DNA of 64,000 nucleotides. Source: Perognathus longimembris pacificus. Taxonomy: Eukaryota > Chordata > Mammalia > Rodentia > Heteromyidae. The translations under genes were made by a program, and so were the position numbers. The notes under the pieces were generated by a model. The model saw nothing but the letters and a program-made list of their open reading frames with translations. It was not told where the DNA came from and made no database searches. The stretch covers positions 75,039,800 to 75,103,799 of the forward strand of contig NC_063164.1 of NCBI RefSeq assembly GCF_023159225.1, written 5' to 3'. Every line of letters begins with the position of its first letter. Position 1 is the first letter of the stretch. Positions 47,046 through 58,892 of this stretch are shown here, one piece after another.

Positions 47046-47164
47046 ATAAGAAAGTCAATAAATTGCAACATATTCCCATATATAAACTGAGATGAGGGGA
47101 GTTGGGAAACGATTTTACTCTGAAAAGAGCTATTTTGCTTACGTAAGTAAAAATATATTTATTC

Positions 47165-47370
47165 ACTTGCTAGTTCAATTCATTTAGCAAGTGCCATTGA
47201 ATATATTGGACCAGACATAAACCAGGACACATGGATAAAACAGCAAGCATAATAGACAATGATTCCTGCCTATGTTCCCTGTACCCTGCAGGGAATATTA
47301 GACAGTAAATATAAATAAGCAAATCATGTACAATGTTACAAGATGATACTATAGAAAAAAATTAACCAAC
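47165..47370 (-). mobile_element. L2 3' end (minus strand)
   Basis: On the plus strand, 'caattcatttagcaagtgcc', 'accaggacacatggataaaa' and 'ggaatattagacagtaaata' keep the order of the reversed L2 3' end. Confidence 0.45.
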
Positions 47371-47485
47371 TTAAGGGACTTCCATGTTGGAGTAGAGTAG
47401 ATAGGGTGCTAGTCTACAATGTTAGTACTAAAATAAGGGTTGACCTTATCTAAAGTTGTACTGGATTATCAAGAATGGAAGTGGG

Positions 47486-47750
47486 TTTTTCCGTTTCTAT
47501 TACTATGACAAAATACCTGAGCAAATAAATTAAAATTTATTATTGATTAGTTCCATTGCAATGGACTTGTAGCAAGGCAAAAATGTCATGTTGGAAAGTG
47601 GAAAAATGTCATGTTGAGTGGACTAAAGGCTCACCTCAAAGCAGGGAGCAGAGATGACAGAGAATGAGTCAGTGCTAGCCTGCTTCTAGCAAAAAATTTT
47701 GCATTACTCATCTCAAATCAAGTTGGGAATCAAGATTAACCATCACAAGA
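47486..47750. repeat. MaLR-like (MT/ORR1-type) LTR fragment, tentative
   Basis: The start 'tttctattactatgacaaaa' 'tacctgagcaaat' and the end 'aatcaagattaaccatcaca' match the two ends of a common rodent MaLR-type LTR. 'gcagggagcagagatgacag' lies between them at the expected place. The family is named from memory of its consensus. Confidence 0.4.
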
Positions 47751-50700
47751 ATTAAATAAAGGACTCTGGAGAAGAATATGCCAAGCAAAGAAAATATCCA
47801 AGCAAGATACAAGTTGCCTCCTGTGGTGGTAGGACAACAAAAGAGCCAGTGGGACTGAGACAGAATCAAGTACAGGCACATGACCTGTGTGATGCCTTAG
47901 TAGTGCAGGCCAGGGAATGAAGCTTAGAACAGCATTGGAAAGGAGTTGTTGTTTACACAAGGATGGCAGCTGAGAGTAGAAAAACCAAATCTATAACACA
48001 GAAAATCCAGAGTGTGAATTAAGGGGTGACGAAATTTTGTTTTATTTTAATAGTATTACTAATAACCAAAATCAATTGAAAAATAAGATAGGCTAACTCA
48101 TCATGATTTTTTTAAATTTATAACATCAAGAAGTAAAACTTTAATGTACAGCCTTTAGATTATGTGTTTTCCTTGTAGCAAAGTAGAAGCAGAGCACAAC
48201 AAATACAAATAAAATGAGACTTTAACCCCTCATAAATTCTGTCTTTTCATTTCATCATTTTGTAATTGAAAATTATAATGATGAATTTCATGATGCATCC
48301 AAACTTAGGAGAAGTTTTCCTAAATAACAAAATTTCAGGATAATTAGCATATCTAAACAATATATGATCATATATAAAATGAAACCAATTTGAATATAAT
48401 ATTGACATAATGTGCTTACTTTTAACCACAATATAAAGGATGGATAAATATTTTTTATTAAAATAATATTAATAAATACAACAATCTTACAACAATTATG
48501 CCACAACATTTTGAAATTATGTCAATGAATGGTATGAGTTGCTTTTTCTTCTTTATTTAATACCATTTATAAGACTCCAGATGTATTTCATGTTAAATAA
48601 AGAAAGCAAAAATAATTGCAGAATATATATTCTTCCCTCATTTTGGAGAATTTTTTAATAGAATATTTAAATTCTTTTTTCCAACATTTTAAGCACTACA
48701 TTACAATGCCATATAGTTTCTATTAGTTTTCCTTGTTGAAAATATGTAGGAAAATTTGAGCTGACGAAAAGTATACTATCTTGACTTAAAAAAATGAAAT
48801 TACTCCCTATATTTAACCTGTGCATCCATTTTGTGGGTTCCACCCTCAAGTGGAAAAAGACTATACATGCAGAAAAACACAGACTGTGAGAGAGACAGAT
48901 ACAGAGAGAGGAACAGACTTTCCTTAAAATTATTCCATTATCCCACAGAAACCACCAAACAGCAAACTTAAATGATTAGACTAACTCAGCCACTTTACTA
49001 GTCAATTGAGAAGGAGAAAAAGGTCTTTATAGTGAAGTGGACAGATTGAAGAACAAGGAGGGGGGTAATGTTTTCTGGAAGTAGCTCTTACAAATCCTGT
49101 TCACAGCCTGGAACTGCATAAATTTTCTCTGCATATGTTATTGCTACCTTGGGGGCCATGATAGCATATGCATTTGGGGTTTTTCAAAAAACAGATATAT
49201 GTACACAAAGATGTATGTTTAGTACATAAATATTATGATGACTTTCCTTTCATGGGACTCTGTCCCTTCAGACTTTACTTCAGTCCATATAGTAAGTTAG
49301 CAATAATATTTGAGAATACATATATTTTTGAGGAAACACAGAGCAAGGCTGAAAAGGGGCTGTATGTTATTGCCAAATTTTGATTATTGCAGAAGAGAAA
49401 ATTATTAAGCCAAAAAAACTCAACAACACAATACAGCTCTTCAGTAATGACAATGAATCTGACAGAAAAATCAAGAGGAATATTGAAATTGGAATACAGG
49501 CTCCTGGGAAAGCAGGAAAAGCATGCTTATGCATTGTATTACAGCTAGGAAAGTTCAAAAGCAAATTAACACATATTAACTATATATTGTATAATATGAT
49601 TAAAAACATATTTCTGCTCAGATGGCATTAAAATATATAAATTCTGTTTTCTGAATACCTGTAGATTGTTGTTTTGAAGAGCATTATTGTTTGTTTATAC
49701 CTCTGAGTCCTTGATGTAGTTTTTTTTCAGAAAAGTTATATGTTCAATGTTCTTAGTCTTATTGTGCTTTGTATGTGTGATAAAACAGTATGATAAAAGC
49801 AAATGATTGCAATATATTTTGTTTCCCAGTAAGTTTCCTCAAACACAGACTGACAAATTTAATATGAATCCCCAGAAATTCAGTTACTTCTAAGCTTAGT
49901 ACTCTGGAATACATAAAATAAATATATGATCAATGATATGAAATATGACAAAATGTTTCATATTGATGGTTTCTTCTTTTAAAAATGTCTTTTTGGTTAA
50001 TACACTAAGTCACTTTTTCCATACATTTTCTTATTCACACTGTATAGATTTCCTAGTTCTTATTTCAAGTTCAGGGGAAGCCTGGGGAGAAGTGGGAGAT
50101 TTCTTCAAGCCAGGGCTGTTCCTCAGCCTTTCACATGAGAAAATTGTTAGGAGCATTAAAGTATTCCTGACTACGCTGCATTCCTTTGTTCAGAGTGAGT
50201 TTTGGGAACACATCCTTTTCTCATTATATTTCCATAAAATATATTTGATCTATTCTATTCTTAGAATACCTCTGATGTGGTCTGTGAGTGGAACACAGTA
50301 TAAAAATATTTCTTTTTTATATGAGACAAAATGTTTCCATTTCTTAGGCACATAAAAAATCACTATATAGCACTCTAAGAAAATAAAACTTGTCCAATAC
50401 ATTTTGGTAGGGCTCACAACAGACCACAAGAGCCCCTTCCCTTCCCTTACAGCTCCAAATCTCACCCAAGGCACCCAGTCCTCTGTAGAACAAAAGGAAA
50501 TCAGGAAGAGAAAAGAGCCAGGAAAACCAGGAAAGATCCTGGATTGCAAGACAAGGAAAGCAAGTTTATATTTAGAAGGAAGAAAGACATTAACCCTCTT
50601 CCTCTAAGAGTACAGGAATTTGACTAAATTTATATTGGGAACTAAAATGTGGTCAAGCATTTTAATAGCTTAATGTGAATAACTAATCCTTCCAACTGGT

Positions 50701-51424
50701 GGTGAATAGTTGAAATGTTTGTTTGGTTAATTCAATTTAGAAACCACTAGAAGCCAAGTTTTCCTTTCTTGCTGTTTTTCTACCCCATGTTTCCAGAGCA
50801 CAGCATCAGCCCTCAGACGTCCATCCTGCCACATCCAGTGGTTAATGGTTCCAGTAGCCAGCCACCCTTTTTGAGAATAGGCTCTTCAGAGAATGACTTT
50901 GGCTCTCTCTTCTGAGAGGAAAAACTACTTAAATATACCAGGGTAAAAATGAAACTAAACATTTGTCCCTAAGATTTATTCTCAAAAACTCACTGCAAAA
51001 GCATAGAAGAGACCACATAATAACTAGAGCTGCATAATTATAATTTCCTTGGCAAATATGGTCTTTCTAAGATTTGGTCAATCTTACTCACTGTAATAGC
51101 CACCCATTTTAAGGGGTACAGCAGTGGCTCCATACATATTTGCTAAAAATATTAAAAAAAATGAATAAATTGGGAAATGGCACTTCATTCCATGTTTCCC
51201 TCATAACTGCACACAAAATATGCAGTGTTAATAATCAGCACATTTTAGTTCAGAAATTGACTAATGTTCCAAGAAGACCTTGTGCTTTTCAGATGAGATA
51301 GGTTTTTTTTGTCTTGAAAACTTCTCCTTGTAAAGGGTTCTATCATAGTAACAAATTGTCTAAACATTTTTTTTTGCAATTATCAGGTTTTTAAACACAC
51401 AGGCTCCTCTCTCCATCTGCTTTT
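47751..51424. other. No recognisable feature over about 3.7 kb
   Basis: The largest stretch in which I recognise nothing. It contains a 136-codon plus-strand frame (49945-50355) with no motif I know. It is not accompanied by splice or promoter signals that I can defend, so it is most likely a chance frame. Confidence 0.45.
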
Positions 51425-51590
51425 TAGCTCCTACCTGTCTCTCTACCATTTGAGATATGCATCCAGTCTACCTTTTAACTGGTTATTTGGAGTTGGCATC
51501 TCTCAGCCTTTTCTGCCTGGGCCAGCTTTGCATCACAATCCTACAGATCTCAGACTCCTGAGTAAATAAAATTACAGGCAAAGCCATCTC
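51425..51590 (-). mobile_element. B4-type composite SINE (minus strand), diverged
   Basis: On the plus strand, 'tctctaccatttgagatatg' (ID-like half reversed), 'taactggttatttggagttg' and 'cctacagatctcagactcct' (B1-like half reversed) appear in B4-type order. Confidence 0.6.
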
Positions 51591-52874
51591 TTTGAAATTA
51601 AGTTGTAAAAATTCTAAATATTTCCATACAAGGAAAAAGTACAGGATAGAACTAGGGAACTCACCCCATCCCCAAACAAAAAGAAATGAATCTTCAAGTA
51701 TAGTTCAAATAACAGAGTATCTGTGTAGCTAAAGTATAAGGCCTGAGTTCAAAATCCCCATTACACACACCCCTACACACAGAAAAGAGTTTGCACAGGA
51801 TCATAAATATTACAGTGCATAAATATTACAGTAGATGTCAGATAACTGGACGAAGACGTGAAGTTTGCTTGCAAAATTGAGTCTGGGAAAAGTAAAGGCA
51901 ATGAGTTATTGTGAATGGCAGATGGGGACTTCATGATATTAGATGAGAATTCATAAAGCCAAATATACACAAAGCTCATAGCACATGTGGGGAGCAGGGT
52001 ACCCTTGAGGAATGGGAACATGTGTGTTTGTGTCATGTTGTACACTGCAGTCCTACTGTATGCACTTTTCCATGGTCACATTATATTTTCTGAAGACCAA
52101 CCAAGCCATGAATTAGCAATCACAAAATGTATGTTGTTCACAGCTTCCCCTGATCTATCCGTCACACTGGGACAATTCATGTTCTGCAAATCACTGTTAG
52201 AGCAAAGCATCCTCCATAAGCCCCCAACAGAACAAAAAGAAACTGGGATGTAAATTTCAGTGTGATCATACAAGGATAGTTCTAGCACAATTTCCATGTA
52301 ACTCTTAAAACTTGAATAAAATCTTCTTTATCTAGATTTTGAACTTCTTAAGACTACCATGTATTAAGTAACATATCAGGAGTCCTTCTTCCAGCTACGC
52401 CTAATAGCAAGAAATATTGTTTGCTGAAAATGCCTGAAGACTTATTGTAATATATCACTCTAATTATACAGCCTTTGACTGCTAAGGTAGCAGGGTAAAG
52501 TGCAGAGCAGTCTAAAGCAAAGGCATTATAAGGCCATTGTGGTTTTAAATGGAGGTTGACCCTTGAGACTTAACATTGATATGCACATATATGTATCTAA
52601 TAAATTATACCACGGCTACAAATCCTTTTTTTAAAAAAAAGGTAATGTTAAATTCCCATGATCCTACATAACCTTAATTTTAAGATTCTGAGCAAAGTAG
52701 AATAAAGTTGTCCAATATTTTTGTTCATGTGCTTGCTATGATTTAAACAGAATTACTTTTTTTTAAGTACCTTGTTTTAAAATCTGTTCCTCCTTTTCCC
52801 TGTTGTCTCATCTATTTCTCTTTTGTTTTTCCTTCTTCCTTTCCCCCTCTCACTACCTTTCTTTTTCTTAATAT
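51591..52874. other. Mostly unrecognised; possible ID-like remnant at about 51710-51770
   Basis: The string 'gtagctaaagtataaggcct' 'gagttcaaaatcccc' near 51725 could be the B-box part of an ID-type SINE. The rest is AT-rich with nothing recognised. A pyrimidine-rich patch lies at 52790-52865. Confidence 0.35.
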
Positions 52875-52942
52875 AGGGCTGGAAATTCAGTGTCCTCCTT
52901 TTGCTAGGGACTCTACCACTAGAGCCACATTCCTAGCCTTCT
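52875..52942 (-). mobile_element. ID-like SINE fragment (minus strand)
   Basis: On the plus strand, 'tttgctagggactctaccac' and 'tagagccacattcctagcc' are the reverse of an ID-type left end. Confidence 0.6.
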
Positions 52943-53079
52943 TTCCTTTAGCTATGTTTCAGATCTTGAAATTTTGGCCCAGGGTAAGCCTTCGATATTT
53001 GATCCTCACATTTATGCCTACTTTGTATATGAAATTTTATGTGTGCAACACCATACCCAGCATTTTTGTTACTGTTGAG

Positions 53080-53182
53080 ATAGACTGTCACTAACTTTGT
53101 TTTTGGTAAACTATGAATCTCTATTCCCTTGGTTTTAAGCAACTCTGAGATTAAAGTTGTGTGCCACTTTGCCTGGTAGCCA
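53080..53182 (-). mobile_element. B1-like SINE (minus strand), diverged
   Basis: On the plus strand, 'ttgagatagactgtcactaa', 'aagcaactctgagattaaag' and 'ttgtgtgccactttgcctgg' follow a reversed B1 or related 7SL SINE. Confidence 0.5.
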
Positions 53183-53286
53183 CTACTATTTAAGAAATAA
53201 AACACACTATTTCTCTCCTTTTTTTTCATTGATATACTTGCATTTTTATCAAAGTTATAATTAATAATCTGAATACAAAAAATTAT

Positions 53287-53480
53287 ATTTTTTGGCCAGT
53301 CCTTGGACTGGGCCTGAGCACTGTCCCTGGCTTCTTTTTGCACAAGTCTAGCACTCTGCCACTTGAGCCACAGTGAAACTTCTGGCCATTTTCTGTATAT
53401 GTGGTGCTAGAGAATTGAACCCAGGGCTTCATTTATACAAGGTAAGCACTCTTGCCACTAGGCCATATCCCCAGCCCTGA
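53287..53480 (-). mobile_element. IDL-Geo dimeric SINE (minus strand)
   Basis: On the plus strand, 'ttttttggccagtccttgga', 'gcctgagcactgtccctggc' and 'gcactctgccacttgagcca' (right monomer reversed) precede 'gtggtgctagagaattgaac', 'ccttgccactaggcc'-type sequence and 'atatccccagccc' (left monomer reversed). Part of the minus-strand frame 52948-53343 lies in it. Confidence 0.9.
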
Positions 53481-54144
53481 AGACATAAATTTTTATGCTT
53501 CAAACCCTGACTGTGCTGAGAAAGAGAAAAGTGTTACCAAATTGTGACAAAATATATTCATCCTCACACTTTCAGAGGAAATGACAGTTGGAGATAATAT
53601 TTAAACAGTAAAATTAAAGAAAGAGCAAGAGGAATGGAAAATACTCCTGAAATAAATTTACAAAAATATTGTTTAGATTTTAAACCTACAAATGTAGGCA
53701 ATGATCATACCAATTCTAAAGATATCAAGAAAACTGATGGTATATGATTTTTCCCTACATTACAATTTTTCAAGCTTTGTCCAGTATTCAGACTTTGAGG
53801 ATTAGAGACCACACTGTGCACTACAACCCCCTTACAACTACAATCTCCTTAGTAGAGGTTAAAAAATGTATTGTGCTAATAGAATTGTATGGAAGCTAAT
53901 AAAATATATGTGTATTTAGTTATGTATTCTTTTGTATATGAAAAGAGAAGACATAAAGATAATAGTTCTACATGGTCGATTTTTTTCTCAAAATTTCAGT
54001 GAGTTACACATCAGTTCCAGTACTTAGAACATGCTGTCTTATTTTTCCAATTTGTTCATACCTGAAAACCTTGATTTTTAAAAATATTTTTGATTAATTA
54101 TTGCTTCTTCTCATTTTTAACTAAGATCTTCATTTTTATCATCT
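53481..54144. other. No recognisable feature
   Basis: AT-rich, with nothing recognised. Confidence 0.45.
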
Positions 54145-54420
54145 TTTTTGTTTTATTGTTAAGGTGATGTACATAGGGGTTACAGTTACATACATAAGGG
54201 AGAGAATACATTTTTTTAATCAAACTTGATACCTCCTCCCTCATTGTTATCCTACCTTCCCTACTCCCCAATTCCCCTGAAGTAGTACAGTTAGCTTACA
54301 CCATATTATCTTGTAAGTGGCATTGTTGCATTGGTTTGGATTGTTGTTACTTTGAATGTACTATGGGAAATTATTTCTTTTCTCATGCATTTTTCTTCCC
54401 TATAGTTTAGCCCCTGTTGT
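54145..54420 (-). mobile_element. L1 3' UTR end (minus strand)
   Basis: On the plus strand, 'ttttattgttaaggtgatgt', 'aggggttacagttacataca', 'gatacctcctccctcattgt' and 'atcttgtaagtggcattgtt' follow the reversed L1 3' UTR in the same order as at 32.25 and 38.66 kb, with more divergence. Confidence 0.75.
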
Positions 54421-55558
54421 CACTGTATTGATTTTGATACCCTGGGCATTGTATGTATGTTTTTCTGAATGAGGGAATGGAAGAGGAACATCAAAATGGT
54501 GAAACAAAGGAGGAAGGGCAAACAACGCAACACATAAATTTTAAAAGCAAACTTTTTAATACTATGAGAATGAAAACTGTTATCAGATAAGGACTTACTG
54601 TAAAATTTACCTCAATGAATACCAATCATGCTAAATGTCACTTAGCACTCAAAACAAACAAGCATACAAAAGAGTGAAGCCTTGGTCCTGTTCTCTTACC
54701 TGTTTTGTGAAATAAATGGATATCAGCAATCATTCAATGTGAATAAAAGAAAAATTTTACATGTGGCAACATCATATACAAATAGGTCCTTCCACTAGTC
54801 TGAATAAGTAAAACTAATTTAAAATTGACTAATTTCCTTTCCATGGGCTATGCTATTAGGTGAGTTAATATCCTCTAAAGTCCATTCACCTCAAGTTCAA
54901 TGATGACAACCCAACTTTTAACTCTGGTGCAAGGTAGCAGATGCCTATTCTGGAATCGATGCTATGATATCCTTTACTACCATAGTCAAGTGCTATGACG
55001 TATCCAGACTTTAAATTGGCCATTGGTAAAATTAGTAGTTGTGATCTTTGTAGCAAACACAGAGGTCTAAGTGATACTGTGCTGAAAACAATCCCCGAAT
55101 CTCACTATGTGAATATATTGGCAACATTTGTAGTTGCTATTTAAGCATTAATTTTTTTCTTATTTCCTCTAGAGGTTCTGGGTGGGTTAGCTGGGATAAT
55201 TTTCCTGTTCTGTCATCATTGTTACTCCAACAATCAAGAAAGCAGATAAATCCCTGTTGGTGGTCACAATGGCAAAGGAAAACCATCCACTGATTCTCAA
55301 TGGTTTTACCCATGGTCAGATGCATTGGCTAAAGTGGGCCATGTAAACATGATTTTTCTTACTGGTAGGGAAGTATGGTTTTTCCAAGGGTTCTGAAAGT
55401 AGAGGTGCCCAAGTAGTCAAGCATAATCAGGATAACTTTCACCTGTTCAACAAACTCAACTTCCTTGTTTCATTTATTTAATCTCATAATCACAAAAGGT
55501 TCACAAATGTATGATAGTCTTCCGAATTGTCAGATAGTTCAGTATTATTTTTTTTCTA
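54421..55558. other. No recognisable feature
   Basis: AT-rich to mixed. The part 54850-55330 is somewhat less repetitive and less AT-rich, but I cannot assign it. Confidence 0.45.
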
Positions 55559-55786
55559 TGGTTAGGCACTGGTGCTTCATACCTATAATTCTAGCTACTC
55601 AAGAAGCTGAGATGTGAGAATTGTGCCACCTTGAGCAGAAAATTCCATGAGACACTGATCCCCAATTAATCAAAAAGCTGAAGAAGTGAAGATATAACTC
55701 AGATGGCATGATAAAAGCACTGATTAAAAAAGCTAAATGAGAGTGAAAGACTATGTGTTCAAGCACCAGTACTGGCACATACACAT

Positions 55787-55790
<4 letters not shown>
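55559..55790 (+). mobile_element. B4-type composite SINE (B1 + ID)
   Basis: The left half has 'aggcactggtgcttcatacc' and 'tctagctactcaagaagctg'. The middle has 'ccatgagacactgatcccca', and the right half has 'agatataactcagatggcat' and 'gttcaagcaccagtactggc'. Its tail passes into a CA repeat. Confidence 0.75.

Positions 55791-55827
<37 letters not shown>
55776..55827. repeat. (CA)n microsatellite in a SINE tail
   Basis: About 20 clean CA units directly after the B4-type SINE. Confidence 0.95.
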
Positions 55828-55829
<2 letters not shown>

Positions 55830-57346
55830 TTCATATATGAAAAATACATTTTCAAAGTGTTTCATAACCTTATCATTAAAATTTACATTATTGATCACAG
55901 TAAGAACTTCAGATCAGAACTTTATATAAACCACCAAACCAGCATTTTCATGGTTAAAAGTCAAGACAATATTTTTTGTCTTGGACTGTTATTAGGTAGC
56001 ACAAAAACATGTGACCTAAATCATTTCATTAGTAATAGGAATTGTGCAGAACACAAAATAAAATTTTTAAAAATGTGTCTAGAAACTTTTAAATGTTAGG
56101 AAAGTTTTATAATCATTAAATAGCTAAGGTCTAATGTTAGTGGAAAACCCATGGTTTGATCTTCAATAATGTGCCTTTGCTATAAATGTAGCAGCTCACA
56201 TATCAGCCATGGGCTTGCCATGCCTGGTTAGATGTGTCTTCTTCAGTTACCACTCGGTTGCTAACATAACCAAGCACAGAGCCTTCTCCCCATCATGACT
56301 TGCCATTACATATAAAAGTGATTTGGATTATTTAAATAGAATATTTTCTTACTGTTCTCTGTTATTGTATATCATTGCAGAGAGCTCTGAATTAATAAAC
56401 AGCATTTCACCACTGCCTACATGTCAAAGTAGGTCATATAACCTTCAAGAGATCATCAGATCTAAAGATGATAACATCTTGTGCCATACAATTTGGAATA
56501 CAACCGCTATGCCTTTTAGTCTGTCGCCAGTGTATTCTGTCTTCCATTACACTCTCATGGTCTTTGAGTATTGATCTCTCCTCTAAAACTTGATTTAAAA
56601 TTCAAGAGCTGAAGCCAAGCTATGTACTTCTTTCAGATCAACTGCAGTACCCCATACATAATGGAGAACATAGTGAACCCATTGAAACTTTTTAAAATCA
56701 AAAACACCTCATAAAAACACTGGGAGAAGAGGGAACTTTTACTTATTAATTTGAGAAAATACTATAGGAAGTTAAGGTCAACAATGAAAAAAAGGCAATT
56801 CTAAAATATTCATTCAAACCAATGTTTATTTAACTCCTGGACACATTTGATGATTTCTGAACACTTAGGCTGTGACAGGTGAAATGTCAATCAATATTGG
56901 TGGATCTAGCAGAGGACAAGGATGGGACAAACCCATTTTACAGTACTCAGAACAGCTTCTATAAATATTCAACAGGAGAAGTCAGAGAGTGAAAGACAAA
57001 TTCTTAGAAATGTTTTTTCTTATGTAAAGTTCTTAATAATAATTTCTCCTTTCCTAAAATAGAAAAACTTCAATATTTGTATCTCATCTAACAATGTTCA
57101 CACTGGCAATAGCAACATTATGTGCAAACACATAAAATAATTGTAAATAGGAGTTACTAAGAAGACTTGTTCTTATTCATAAGGATCTTAAAACAGTTAT
57201 TATTCCTTGTTTTCATGGAAGAGAATTCAGATCTTCCCCATTAAGAAATAAAAGCAATAATAGTAGGTGACGCTTAAAAAAAACTATACTTATTCTACCA
57301 TTGTGCTTCTGAGGTACCACTACTACCTGAACTATACTACCTGAAC
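55828..57346. other. No recognisable feature over about 1.5 kb
   Basis: AT-rich sequence, with nothing recognised up to the ERV insertion. Confidence 0.45.
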
Positions 57347-57352
57347 AGCTTG

Positions 57353-57933
57353 TGCCGGGCTAGATTCACCTCCCCTGGTGTGGGGATGCTAAGCTTACTC
57401 CCTTATCAGTGCTCCCCTTTTCACCCTCTCCCCTGGGTGTCCAACCCGCGGGCAGCCAAGGTGGAGCAAAGGGACATGGGCAAACCTAAAGTGCACGCAG
57501 CCAAATGAGATCCCCTTTTCCTCCCTCCTTACCCACCAAGGAAGCCAGGCACAGACGGATCTCAGAGACACTTCGGAGAGCAATCCGGTTTAATTGGGAG
57601 GGGCTTACAGAAACATAATGATGATGACAAGGATTGAGCATGAGCTGGCAATAGGCTGGCGAGCTTGTCCATCCAAGAGCAGCTCCCAAGGACCTCCCTC
57701 ATGGGCTAATGTCACTTCCCATAGTACCGCCCTCTGGGCAAAGCCAGTGAAAAGGGAGCACAAGTGCTCACTGGCGCAAGGTGGGGGATGGTCTCAAAGC
57801 TATCCCTTCTGGTTCTGGACCCAGAAGGAGATAGGTATGGCTCACTTCCACACTGCCCCAGGGCTGGGGGAAGGGTGGCGTCTCGGGAGCACTCTCATCG
57901 CCCTTCCCCCCTTAAGGCCAAGATGAATCCCCA
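57353..57933 (-). repeat. 3' LTR of the ERV
   Basis: 581 bp, reading on plus from 'tgccgggctagattcacc' to 'aagatgaatcccca', so it keeps the TG...CA ends. It is the same length as the 5' LTR, with 26 mismatches by my count and no indels, several at CpG sites. A polyadenylation-like ATTAAA lies at 57594-57589 on the minus strand. Frames within it (57395-57583, 57594-57926 and others) are not genes. Confidence 0.95.
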
Positions 57934-57966
57934 ACATCTGCCCTTTTTGTTTTTTTTTTTCCTTTT
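57934..57966 (-). other. Polypurine tract of the ERV
   Basis: On the minus strand an A-rich purine run with 'aaaaagggcaga' lies directly before the 3' LTR. This is the position where plus-strand DNA synthesis is primed in retroviruses. Confidence 0.7.
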
Positions 57967-58085
57967 GAACAGCAGGAGGTACCTTACTTGAGGGTGCGCC
58001 ATGTCTTAGGTTGCCCTCCTCATGGGGTTCCTAAATGGCTAAAGGCCAAAGGCTACTTGTTGTCTGGACAGCTCTGATTTTTTGT
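57967..58085 (-). other. ERV internal sequence next to the 3' LTR, after the deletion
   Basis: No reading frame of more than a few codons and no recognisable env motif. It probably represents the 3' end of the original provirus joined to the start of pol by a large deletion. The junction is placed at about 58080 only because reverse transcriptase-like reading stops there. Confidence 0.5.
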
Positions 58086-58416
58086 TCACAATATAAGAGA
58101 CCAATTTGTCTACCTGTACCATCCTCCATTTACCTGAGGCCTTTTGTACAATAAATACAGGGCTGTTCTAAGGGCTCAGCGAAGGTCTAATATGCCCTAG
58201 GGACAGTTGTTCTGATATTATTTCCTTTAATCTTTCTAATTTGTTTGAGGGAAGTGCCACTGTTCCACCCCCACTGGGGGACCCGGAAGCCATCGAATGG
58301 CAGGGATGGTAGGAATAGTGGCCCTTAGAATTGGGGGTGAGGCCCTGTAGAAGAAACAGAAGCCTCCTGCCCCAAAGGCTCCAAAGGAGACAGCCTCTGG
58401 TAGTCACTAGGGCCAC
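58086..58416 (-). pseudogene. ERV pol remnant: N-terminal part of reverse transcriptase
   Basis: The minus-strand frame 58416-58168 ends in residues K-L-E-R-L-K-E-I-I-S-E-Q-L-S-L-G-H-I followed by a TAG at 58170-58168. Reading continues in phase after that stop through N-S-P-V-F-I and G-K-W-R. This is the conserved start of the retroviral reverse transcriptase fingers. Nothing of the palm (including the catalytic aspartates), RNase H or integrase follows, so the gene is truncated by the deletion as well as stopped. The call rests on motif order seen in the sequence. Confidence 0.8.
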
Positions 58417-58429
58417 CTGACAGGCCCTG

Positions 58430-58720
58430 GCCTGTGATGATCAAGGCCTCAACTTTTCCCAAGATATCCCATCCTAGGAGGTTATCTGGTAAGCCTGTAT
58501 TATCAGGGGATGCACTAATCCCTTACCACCATTCATGTCATCCCAGAGAAGCCAGTCCCTGGTTGTCTCACTCTCAGCTATGCCTCCCACCACCGAGGTC
58601 TGGGGTACGGGGATTAAGTCACACCACGGAGGCACCCCCTCCTTCTTTAATATAGTCCGATCTGCTCCTGTATCGATTAAGAATCAGAACTTCTTTCCAG
58701 ATACAATAATTTCTGTCTTT
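58430..58720 (-). pseudogene. ERV protease remnant
   Basis: On the minus strand, residues F-L-I-D-T-G-A-D-R-T-I can be read, with the aspartic protease active-site triad D-T-G at 58674-58666. A stop lies three codons before this motif. A C-terminal segment reading L-L-G-W-D-I-L-G-K is found in another phase (from about 58501), so at least one indel separates the two halves. The retroviral protease cleaves Gag and Gag-Pol during maturation, and this copy cannot be translated as one chain. No dUTPase domain was recognised. Confidence 0.75.
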
Positions 58721-58892
58721 GGCCTCATTTCCGGGACTATTGGGACTGCCCAGAGGGCCTCAGGCTGGTCATTAGGCCCGTCACTGGGCTGATTACTGGA
58801 CTGATCGCCTCCTTTGGGTGACGGGGCTGGAGGGCACCCCACTACTAGTTTAAAGGCCTCCCTTTAGCATCAAATCTGGACTTACAATCCTT

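Noticed and set aside
49945..50355. 136-codon plus-strand frame, the longest outside L1 and ERV apart from the 187-codon L1-crossing frame
   Set aside because: No recognisable domain. A frame of this length can arise by chance in 64 kb over six phases. No promoter, splice or orthology evidence is available.
50780..50930. Less AT-rich segment considered as an exon or LTR
   Set aside because: No consistent open frame with splice sites and no recognisable repeat ends.
57594..57926. 110-codon frames in both LTRs (57594-57926 and 60583-60915)
   Set aside because: They are paired because the LTRs are duplicates. They lie in LTR sequence, antisense to the provirus, and have no known product.
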